From contig NZ_BMPM01000009.1 of the NCBI RefSeq assembly GCF_014647595.1, positions 62,001 through 126,000 of the forward strand: a DNA stretch of 64,000 nucleotides, given 5' to 3'. Position 1 is the stretch's first letter. The number at the start of each line of letters is the position of its first letter. Shown one piece after another: positions 57,606 through 64,000 of the stretch. The notes under the pieces are model-generated. The model did not search any database and was not told where the DNA came from. It was given only the letters and a program-made list of their open reading frames with translations. The position numbers and the translations under genes are program-made. This DNA comes from Paenarthrobacter histidinolovorans (lineage in GTDB: Bacteria; Actinomycetota; Actinomycetes; Actinomycetales; Micrococcaceae).

Positions 57606-58721
57606 GTGAGCGCGATCGTTTCGCTGCGCGGCGTCAGCAAACTGTTCCCGGTCCAAGGAAGCGCCCAACGCACCAAGCCAGTGCGCGCCGTCGATGACGT
57701 CACCCTGGACATTGAAGAGGGCACGGTGGTTGGCATCGTTGGCTACTCCGGTGCCGGAAAATCCACCTTGGTGCGCCTGCTCAACGGCCTGGAACGTCCC
57801 TCCGAAGGCCAGGTGATCGTCAAGGGACAGGACATCTCGACCCTTCCGGAAGGCCAGCTGCGCAAGGTCCGCAGCGGCATTGGCATGATCTTCCAGCAAT
57901 TCAACCTCCTGAAGTCCCGCACCGTGTTCGGGAACGTGGCCTATCCGCTCAGGGTGGCCGGTTGGCCCAAGGACAAGATCAAGCCGCGGGTGGACGAACT
58001 GCTGGAGTTCGTGGGGATCGCCGACAAAGCGGGCTCGTACCCCCGGCGACTTTCCGGCGGGCAACAGCAGCGCGTAGGCATTGCCCGTGCGCTGGCCAAC
58101 GCCCCGGACATCCTCCTTGCGGACGAAGCCACCAGCGCCCTGGATCCGGAGACCACCCGCGACGTCCTCCGCTTGCTCCGACGCATCAACAAAGAACTCG
58201 GCACCACCGTTGTGGTCATTACCCATGAGATGCACGTGGTCCGCGAAATCTGCGACACCGTGGTGATGATGGAATCCGGGTCCGTGGTGGAGGCCGGGCC
58301 CACCTACTCCGTGTTCGCCAACCCCCGGAGCGACTCCACCCAGCGCTTCGTCGCCACTGCCGTCCACGGCACCCCGGAGCCGGATACCGTCGCCCGACTC
58401 TCCGCTGCTCATCCCGGCCAACTCGTCTCCATCGGCATCTCCGAGGCGGCACCCACCCCTCTGGTCGCTGCCACGTTCGAGCGCCACGGCGTGGGATCCA
58501 GCGTGGTCTACGGCGGGGTCACCGAGATCCAGAACAAGATCCTCGGCACACTCACCTACGAACTCACGGGCAGCGACGCCGCGATCGACGCCGCGCTCGC
58601 CGACTTGGGCGACGTCACCGCCGTCGAACGCCAAACGGCGGCGGCCGAGCAACGGAGCGCCCCCGCCGATAGTGCCGTTCCGCACCTTCCCGTCCCCGCG
58701 AACGCCGGAGAACAGCCATGA
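57606..58721 (+). CDS. metN: Methionine ABC transporter ATP-binding protein
   Basis: A 371-residue MetN. Walker A GYSGAGKSTL (about residues 45-54), QQFNLL Q-loop, signature RLSGGQQQRVGIARALA, Walker B ILLADEATSALD, and a C-terminal NIL domain (about 285-350, IQNKILGTLTYELTG) that senses methionine in MetN proteins. GTG 57606 follows AAAGGAGG. Its stop overlaps metI by ATGA. Confidence 0.95.
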   Translation: MSAIVSLRGVSKLFPVQGSAQRTKPVRAVDDVTLDIEEGTVVGIVGYSGAGKSTLVRLLNGLERPSEGQVIVKGQDISTLPEGQLRKVRSGIGMIFQQFNLLKSRTVFGNVAYPLRVAGWPKDKIKPRVDELLEFVGIADKAGSYPRRLSGGQQQRVGIARALANAPDILLADEATSALDPETTRDVLRLLRRINKELGTTVVVITHEMHVVREICDTVVMMESGSVVEAGPTYSVFANPRSDSTQRFVATAVHGTPEPDTVARLSAAHPGQLVSIGISEAAPTPLVAATFERHGVGSSVVYGGVTEIQNKILGTLTYELTGSDAAIDAALADLGDVTAVERQTAAAEQRSAPADSAVPHLPVPANAGEQP

Positions 58722-59377
58722 CCGACTGGACAACCCTCCTGCCCGTCCTGGGCGAATCCTTCCAACAGACCATCTACATGGTGGTCATCACCGTCCTGCT
58801 CAGCGGCATCGCCGGGCTGGCGCTGGGCGTCACCCTCTACGCCACCAGGCCCGGAAACCTGTTTGCCAACAAGGCCGTGTTCTCGTTCCTGAACTTCCTG
58901 GTCAACATCATCCGGCCTATCCCGTTCATCATCTTCATCACCGCCATCGCGCCGCTGACACTGATCGTCATGGGCACCACCATCGGCACCACGGCAGCGA
59001 TTTTGCCCATGGCACTGATGGCCGGTGTGGTGATCGGGCGTGTTGTGGAGCAGAACCTGGTTGCCTCCGACCCTGGCGTTGTGGAAGCTGCCCGGGCCAT
59101 GGGCGACAGCCGGCTGCACATCCTGTGGTCCGTGGTGATTCCCGAATCGCTGGCACCGCTGATCCTGGGCTACACGTTCATGATCATCGCGATTGTGGAC
59201 ATGTCTGCCATGGCCGGGTACATCGGCGGCGGTGGGCTGGGCAATTTCGCCATCATGTACGGCTACCAACAGTTCAACTGGGAGGTCACGCTGGTGACCG
59301 TCCTGATCATCATCGTTATGGTGCAGGCCGCGCAGTTGCTGGGAAACTTCCTGGCGCAACGCATCCTCCGCCGCTAA
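58718..59377 (+). CDS. metI: Methionine ABC transporter permease
   Basis: A 219-residue permease with five to six transmembrane helices. The EAA-like coupling loop is VVEAARAMGDSRLHIL (about residues 122-137), and the C-terminal GGGGLGNFAIMYGYQQF is MetI-specific. Together with metN and the divergent metQ it makes a complete importer. A SsuD-like monooxygenase follows 18 bp later. Confidence 0.95.
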   Translation: MTDWTTLLPVLGESFQQTIYMVVITVLLSGIAGLALGVTLYATRPGNLFANKAVFSFLNFLVNIIRPIPFIIFITAIAPLTLIVMGTTIGTTAAILPMALMAGVVIGRVVEQNLVASDPGVVEAARAMGDSRLHILWSVVIPESLAPLILGYTFMIIAIVDMSAMAGYIGGGGLGNFAIMYGYQQFNWEVTLVTVLIIIVMVQAAQLLGNFLAQRILRR

Positions 59378-59395
59378 GTCTTTTGGAGATTTCTT

Positions 59396-60556
59396 ATGCC
59401 TATCGAATTCCTCGGCATGGGCGCCGGCAATGACTCCACGGAGACGTCGCCGGCCACCACGCCCTTCTTCGACCCCCGGTATGCGGCCCGTATTGCGCGG
59501 ATCCACGAGGACAACAACTGGGACCACGTTCTGTTCGCCTACAACTCCACCACGCAGGACCCCACTGTCCACGCGGCGTGGGTTGCCGCGAACACCGAAC
59601 GGATCCAGCTACGGCTGGCGCACCGCCCCAACGTCTCGCATCCCACGTTCGCGGCCCGGTCCTTCCTTACGCTGGACCACATCGCCGAAGGCCGGCTGAC
59701 CGTGCACTTCATCACCGGCGGAAGCCAAGCGGACCAGGCCCGGGAGGGTGATTTCCTGGCCAAGGATGCCCGGTATGGCCGGACGCAGGAGTACATGCAG
59801 ATTGTGCGGCGGGCGTGGTCCGGGGATTCGTTCAGTTGGGACAGCGAGCATTACCGCTTCGAGAACTTCGCCTCGGGTCTGGGCCCGTTTAACGGGAAGC
59901 GGCCGGGTATCTCCTTTGGTGGGTCGTCGGAGGCTGCCTGGGTGGTAGGGGCAGCCGAAGCGGATATCTACGCCTTGTTTGGCGAACCGTTGGCCGATGC
60001 CGCGGGCCAGCAGGAGCAGATCCTTGCGCGGGCCGCTGCGCTCGGGCGGACCGATCCGCTGCGCTGGCAGATAGCGTTCCGGCCCATTGTGGCGGCCACC
60101 GATGAACTGGCGTGGGAGAAAGCCCAGGCCATCCTGGGAACATTCCAGGCCCGGCGGTCCGCCGGCGAAGTGATCGATCCTGTTCGCCACTACAACCAGA
60201 AACCTGAAGCCGCAGGCACCCAACGCCTCCTCGCCGCGGCGGAACGTGCCGAGCTGCACGACCGGGCACTTTGGACGGCCCTCGCCAAAGCGGCGGGTGG
60301 TGGAGGTGGAAGCGCGACGGCGTTGGTCGGCTCCTACGACACGGTCACCCAGGCGATCCTGGACTACCACGAGCTGGGGTTCGAGATCTTCGGGCTCCGC
60401 GGCTACGACTTCGTCCAGGATGCACTGGAGTTCGGCCAGCACGTCATTCCGCAGCTGAAACAGGAAGTGGCCCACCGGGAGCAAGGCAAGAGTGCCGATG
60501 AAATCCGGGCCGGCCAAGCCGCCGCCCGGGCGCGGGTGCTGGCCGCGGCCTCCTGA
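59396..60556 (+). CDS. LLM flavin-dependent monooxygenase (SsuD-like)
   Basis: A 386-residue luciferase-like monooxygenase of the alkanesulfonate monooxygenase group. Characteristic segments are WDHVLFAYNSTTQDP, RPNVSHPTFAARSFLTLDH, GRLTVHFITGGSQADQAREG and GSYDTVTQAILDYHELGFE. It is the last gene of the metN-metI-LLM operon and likely desulfonates a compound taken up by that importer. GGAGAT precedes ATG 59396. Confidence 0.93.
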   Translation: MPIEFLGMGAGNDSTETSPATTPFFDPRYAARIARIHEDNNWDHVLFAYNSTTQDPTVHAAWVAANTERIQLRLAHRPNVSHPTFAARSFLTLDHIAEGRLTVHFITGGSQADQAREGDFLAKDARYGRTQEYMQIVRRAWSGDSFSWDSEHYRFENFASGLGPFNGKRPGISFGGSSEAAWVVGAAEADIYALFGEPLADAAGQQEQILARAAALGRTDPLRWQIAFRPIVAATDELAWEKAQAILGTFQARRSAGEVIDPVRHYNQKPEAAGTQRLLAAAERAELHDRALWTALAKAAGGGGGSATALVGSYDTVTQAILDYHELGFEIFGLRGYDFVQDALEFGQHVIPQLKQEVAHREQGKSADEIRAGQAAARARVLAAAS

Positions 60557-60560
60557 CCCT

Positions 60561-60599
60561 CCGCCGTCGCGACTTCCGGAAGGGAAGCCGCGACGGCGG
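60561..60599. terminator. Strong hairpin between convergent operons
   Basis: CCGCCGTCGCG (60561-60571) and CGCGACGGCGG (60589-60599) with an inner CTTCC/GGAAG stem. It ends the SsuD-like gene and, on the other strand, follows the rhodanese gene. Confidence 0.75.
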
Positions 60600-60633
60600 T
60601 ACTAACGCCGGAAGGCCCGACGGCGGGAGGTAC

Positions 60634-61071
60634 TCAGCGTTCGGAGGTCACCGAAGCGGTGCGCGCTTGAGTGGTTTCGGCGGGCGGAGCGGTCGGCCCG
60701 GTGGTGGGGACGCCGGCGTCGCGCAGGGCCGGGAAGCCCCCGTCGACGTGGACGGCGTTGGCGTAACCGAGGACCTCGAGCTTCTGCGCAACAGGACGTG
60801 AGCCGTTCACGGAGCCGCAGAACACCACGATCTTCTGGTCCGTTCCGCTGACCTGGGCCAGTCGGTGGGCGGATTCCGGGTTGAAGTCTTCCTCCACATG
60901 CTCGCGGTTGACGACGACGGCGCCCGGGACTGCGCCAGTGCTGGCACGGCCGCCTTCGCTGCGGACATCGATCAGCAGGGCGCCTTCTTCGATGAGCTTG
61001 GCCGCTTCCTCGGCGGTGATGAGCTGGGTGTCTTCCTGCACGGAATCCTGGACGGTGGTTTCGATGGACAT
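60634..61071 (-). CDS. Rhodanese-domain protein
   Basis: A 145-residue single-domain rhodanese. LIDVRSEGGRASTGAVPGAVVV is the substrate-side signature (two pieces, about residues 33-54) and the active-site loop is VFCGSVNGSR with Cys at about residue 85. An extended Thr/Ala-rich C-terminal tail is present. It follows an LLM gene by 39 bp and fits a sulfur-transfer role in this cluster. Confidence 0.92.
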   Translation of the reverse strand: MSIETTVQDSVQEDTQLITAEEAAKLIEEGALLIDVRSEGGRASTGAVPGAVVVNREHVEEDFNPESAHRLAQVSGTDQKIVVFCGSVNGSRPVAQKLEVLGYANAVHVDGGFPALRDAGVPTTGPTAPPAETTQARTASVTSER

Positions 61072-61110
61072 GGTGCTCCTTTTGTAGGTGGTGGGTGGAA
61101 AATCGGAACG

Positions 61111-62247
61111 CTACAGACCCCAGGCCTCGGCGAGTAGTTGGTAGGAGTTCTGCCGGTCTTCGGGGTGGTGGGCAATGGTGGTGATCAGCAGTTCCTGAGC
61201 CCCGGTGGCCCGCTGCAGAGTGCGCAGTTTGTCGCTGACGTGATGGGGGTCGCCTACCAGCCTGGTATCCAGGCGGTCCTTGACCAGATCTTCGGCTTCC
61301 GCATCCAGGGGCAGTTCCAGGGCGTCCTCGGGGGACGGATAAGGGATGGCGCCTTGGCCGCTGCGGATGCCGTGAACCCACTGTGCGTAGCCGCGGGCCA
61401 GGTGCCGGGCTTGGCGTTCCTGGGGAGCCACCAGCACGTCCGCCGAGACGATCACGTGCGGTTCCTGCAAGGTGGCGGAGGGCTCGAAGTGGGCGCGGTA
61501 CTCGGCGATGGAGTCCAAAACCCCCGCAGGTGCAACGTGGTAGTTCGCGCCGAACGGAAGGCCCAGCTTCCCGGCCAAACGGGCGCTGGGGCCGGCAGTT
61601 GAACCGTGCACCCAGAACTGCGGCGCCTGGCCCAGGGCCGGGGTTGCGGTGACTTCCTCGCCGTGCCTGGTCCTGTACTCGCCCGTGAAGAATCCGATGA
61701 TGTCCTGGACGTCGTTTTCAAAATTATCCGTGTCACCCGGGAAGCGGCCCAGCAGTTCACCCTGCAGCCGGAACTTCCTGGGCAGGACCGCGCCAAAGAT
61801 GGGTCGAGGTGAGGGGATCAGCAGACCGTCAACAATGCGGTCTCCGACTTCCTCCGCAGCGGGAACAACTCCCGGCGCAGGTTCGCTGGGCGACTTCGGT
61901 GGACCTGAGCGACCAAAGCCGAGGTCCAAGCGGTCCGGGAACATTGCGGCGAGCGTTCCGATGCTCTCCGCAATTTGGAGGGGCCGATAATTGCCCAGCA
62001 GCGTGGCAGCAGTCCCGACACGGATGGTCCTGGTGGCCGAAGCAACCAATCCGGCAAGAATGTGCGGGGCCGACCCGGCGACGCCGGTGTTGAGGTGGTG
62101 CTCGGCAAGCCAGTACCGCGAGTAGCCGGAAGCCTCGGCAACAGCGGCAAGGGCAAGGGTGCTGCGCAACGCCTCGCCGGGAGTCTGCCCCGCGGATACC
62201 GGGCTCAGGTCGAGGACTGATAAAGGAGTAACTGAGGGCTTCGGCAT
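61111..62247 (-). CDS. LLM class flavin-dependent oxidoreductase (MsnO8-like)
   Basis: A 378-residue luciferase-like protein of the smaller bacterial-luciferase-like subgroup. It shows SVLDLSPVSAGQTPGEAL at the N-terminus, YWLAEHHLNTGVAGSAPHIL, RTIRVGTAATLLGNYRPLQI and LDLGFGRSG. This organisation is common in Micrococcaceae. First gene of the unit with the rhodanese; it likely participates in oxidative sulfur scavenging or an unrelated oxidation. Confidence 0.9.
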   Translation of the reverse strand: MPKPSVTPLSVLDLSPVSAGQTPGEALRSTLALAAVAEASGYSRYWLAEHHLNTGVAGSAPHILAGLVASATRTIRVGTAATLLGNYRPLQIAESIGTLAAMFPDRLDLGFGRSGPPKSPSEPAPGVVPAAEEVGDRIVDGLLIPSPRPIFGAVLPRKFRLQGELLGRFPGDTDNFENDVQDIIGFFTGEYRTRHGEEVTATPALGQAPQFWVHGSTAGPSARLAGKLGLPFGANYHVAPAGVLDSIAEYRAHFEPSATLQEPHVIVSADVLVAPQERQARHLARGYAQWVHGIRSGQGAIPYPSPEDALELPLDAEAEDLVKDRLDTRLVGDPHHVSDKLRTLQRATGAQELLITTIAHHPEDRQNSYQLLAEAWGL

Positions 62248-62608
62248 GGAACGACCCTACGGAGCGCAATACCCCGGCCAAAGCCGATCCGTCACCGCGC
62301 TCAACCGGGCTAAATCCAGCGAAATCCTGAGAAACGGACCGTCATGGAATCGGGGGCTGAGCGGATAGGACAACATACAAATCCGAACATTTCACACCGA
62401 AGCCGAACAGTCATTTCCTGTCAAACCCTTGACCGGGTGGTTGAGGCGCTGGTAAACCTTGTTGGCGGAAAGCGTTTTCACGCATCGTTCACATCACTCA
62501 TTATTCGCATCACTCATCGTTGTGCGGGGAGATTGTTTGAATGTTTGTGAAACGTTCCAATCCAGCGGTGGCGGACCCCCTGCCGCCCAGCATCAAAGGA
62601 GATGTTCA
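62248..62608. promoter_or_regulatory. Regulatory region upstream of the rhamnogalacturonan lyase
   Basis: About 360 bp without a gene. Two LacI-type dyads are visible: GGAAAGCGTTTTCA (62467-62480) and TGAAACGTTCCA (62548-62559). Between them the 10-mer CATCACTCAT is repeated at 62492-62501 and 62508-62517 (16-bp step). The second dyad lies about 50 bp upstream of the lyase start and could be a repressor site responding to pectin-derived sugars. Catabolite control is another option. Confidence 0.5.
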
Positions 62609-64000
62609 TTGGCTCACCCTTCGAAGTGTTCCTATCGCAGTAACCATGGCCGCGCATGGAAAGCCGTTCCCCTGGCGGCCTCTGCTTCGCTTGCAGCGGC
62701 CGCCCTTGCACTGACGGGCGTCCCGCTCGCTCAAGCAGCTCCCGCCCAACTCCCGCAATCAGCGCAAGCCGGCCTCTCCGGCGTCGTGCCCTCCGCCAAG
62801 AAGCCCGCCGAGCTCCAGCGCCAGGTGGAGAACCTGGACCGCGCACCCGTGGCGGTCCTGACCGACCAGGGCGTCACCGTGAGCTGGCGCATGCTGGGCC
62901 TGGACAAGGACAGCATCGGCTTCCAGGTCCTGCGCGACGGCAAAAACATCACGCCCGAACCGATCCGAAACTCCACCATGTTCGTGGATCCTGCAGGTAC
63001 AGCGCAGTCGAGCTACGTGATCAAAACCGTGGGCAACGGGCAGGGCCAGGACAAGCTGACTGAAGCCGTCACACCATTGGCGCAGAACTATCTGGCCATC
63101 AAGCTGGACAAGCCGGCCGATGGCGTGACGCCCGACGGCAAGCCGTACACCTACTCAGCCAACGACGCCACCGTGGCGGACCTCGACGGCGACGGCAAGT
63201 ATGAGGTCATCCAGACGTGGTCGCCATCCAATGCGAAGGACAACTCGCAGTCCGGTTACACGGGCAACGTCTACGTGGATGCCTACAAACTGGACGGAAC
63301 CAAGCTGTGGCGGATCGACCTGGGGCGCAACATCCGCGCCGGCGCACACTACACACAGGTCCTTGCATACGACTTCGACGGCGACGGCAAGGCTGAGGTC
63401 TCGTTCAAGACGGCGGACGGCACCACGGACGCGGCGGGAACGGTGATCGGCGACGCCAACGCCGACTACCGCAACAGTGCCGGCTACGTCCTGTCCGGCC
63501 CCGAGTTCCTCACCGTCTTCAAGGGCGAAACCGGAACGATCATGGATACCGTGGCTTACGAACCTGCCCGGGGTTCCGTTGCAGCCTGGGGAGACAATTA
63601 CGGCAACCGCGTGGACCGCTTCCTCGCCGCAGTGGCCTATCTCGACGGCGAACACCCGTCGTTGATGTTCAGCCGCGGCTACTACACACGCACGGTGCTG
63701 GTGACCTACGACCTCGTCAATGGGAAACTCGTGAAGCGCTGGACCTTCGATTCCAACCAGGCAGGGGAGGAGTACAAGGGGCAGGGCAACCACAATCTCT
63801 CCGTCGCCGACGTGGACCAGGACGGCAAGGATGAGTTCGTCTTCGGCTCGATGACCATTGACGACAATGGCCAGCCGCTCTACAACACCAAGCTCGGCCA
63901 CGGCGACGCGATCCACACCGGGGACCTCGACCCGTCCAGGCCCGGGCTGGAGACGTTTGCCGTCCACGAAAGCATGGGCCAAAGCGGGAACCGTGGAGCC
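62609..64000 (+). CDS. Secreted rhamnogalacturonan lyase (PL11-like), 3' end outside window
   Basis: The first 464 residues of a secreted polysaccharide lyase; the gene is open at the right edge. TTG 62609 is chosen because AAAGGAG lies 7 bases upstream, giving a long Ala-rich signal peptide cut near AQAAPA (about residue 46). A short Ig-like domain (residues 75-145) precedes a beta-propeller with repeated calcium-type loops DLDGDGKYE, DFDGDGKAE and DVDQDGKDE, as in YesW/YesX lyases, which cleave the rhamnogalacturonan I backbone of pectin. AGAHYTQVLAYDFDGDGK and SRGYYTRT are PL11-like blocks. Confidence 0.9.
   Translation, partial: MAHPSKCSYRSNHGRAWKAVPLAASASLAAAALALTGVPLAQAAPAQLPQSAQAGLSGVVPSAKKPAELQRQVENLDRAPVAVLTDQGVTVSWRMLGLDKDSIGFQVLRDGKNITPEPIRNSTMFVDPAGTAQSSYVIKTVGNGQGQDKLTEAVTPLAQNYLAIKLDKPADGVTPDGKPYTYSANDATVADLDGDGKYEVIQTWSPSNAKDNSQSGYTGNVYVDAYKLDGTKLWRIDLGRNIRAGAHYTQVLAYDFDGDGKAEVSFKTADGTTDAAGTVIGDANADYRNSAGYVLSGPEFLTVFKGETGTIMDTVAYEPARGSVAAWGDNYGNRVDRFLAAVAYLDGEHPSLMFSRGYYTRTVLVTYDLVNGKLVKRWTFDSNQAGEEYKGQGNHNLSVADVDQDGKDEFVFGSMTIDDNGQPLYNTKLGHGDAIHTGDLDPSRPGLETFAVHESMGQSGNRGA

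Noticed and set aside
57525..58733. 402-residue minus-strand frame
   Set aside because: Antisense of metN; no ribosome site and no domain.
63155..63982. 275-residue minus-strand frame
   Set aside because: Antisense of the rhamnogalacturonan lyase; its Val/His/Asp-rich sequence mirrors the DxDGDG repeats of the real gene.

Overview
The window looks like the chromosome of an Arthrobacter/Paenarthrobacter-type actinobacterium (Micrococcaceae). The evidence is high-GC codon use, frequent GTG and TTG starts, many 4-base ATGA/GTGA overlaps inside operons, an MHS-family carboxylate transporter, CYTH-CHAD and MetNIQ genes with typical actinobacterial sequence, and a class-E-type LAxTG sorting tail. 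The genus is inferred; no 16S rRNA or other taxonomic marker is present.

Layout. 1-1500: glyoxylate/tartronate genes (garR fragment, hyi) with tandem palindromic operators upstream. 1741-8358: an accessory block with visibly lower GC and less biased codon use. It holds a degenerate RuvC-fold protein coupled to a Ser/Thr kinase, a proteasome-like Ntn hydrolase that appears to start with ATT, tRNA-like remnants, a three-gene ubiquitin-like conjugation operon (tandem Ubl, E2-like protein, JAB-E1 fusion) and a HigB-like toxin with a HigA-ImmA/IrrE antitoxin. 8679-16077: a LacI-controlled sugar operon (binding protein, two permeases, two Gfo/Idh/MocA oxidoreductases, ThuA; no ATPase). 16070-25294: a TetR/epimerase/DJ-1 group, small hypotheticals, and a LysR-controlled CoA-ligase/crotonase/MHS-transporter operon. 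25377-27920: two small gene units, each preceded by the same four-copy CACCACCTA array. 27951-35806: gamma-glutamyltransferase, membrane proteins, and a NrtR-like regulator divergent from an SPFH/NAD-kinase-like operon. 36153-42045: small membrane and acidic proteins, an atypical NRAMP transporter with two PRC-barrel-like partners, SRPBCC and CYTH-CHAD proteins. 42131-45834: a heterodimeric ABC exporter. 46002-50893: MOSC, alpha/beta hydrolase, NUDIX, and a GH16-like secreted enzyme convergent with a GT2 synthase that is coupled to a 61-residue LAMTG protein. 51111-54381: a small protein, an SDR and an APC permease. 54524-62247: a sulfur-acquisition cluster (MetQ, MetN, MetI, three luciferase-like monooxygenases, GNAT, rhodanese). 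62609-64000: the start of a secreted rhamnogalacturonan lyase.

The most interesting region is 3347-8358. A complete bacterial Ubl conjugation operon lies on the same strand as a predicted threonine-type, proteasome-fold protease. Upstream is a divergent toxin/antitoxin-protease pair whose inverted-repeat operators sit in the shared intergenic region. The second unexplained signal is the pair of CACCACCTA arrays with identical 22/21/22-bp phasing.
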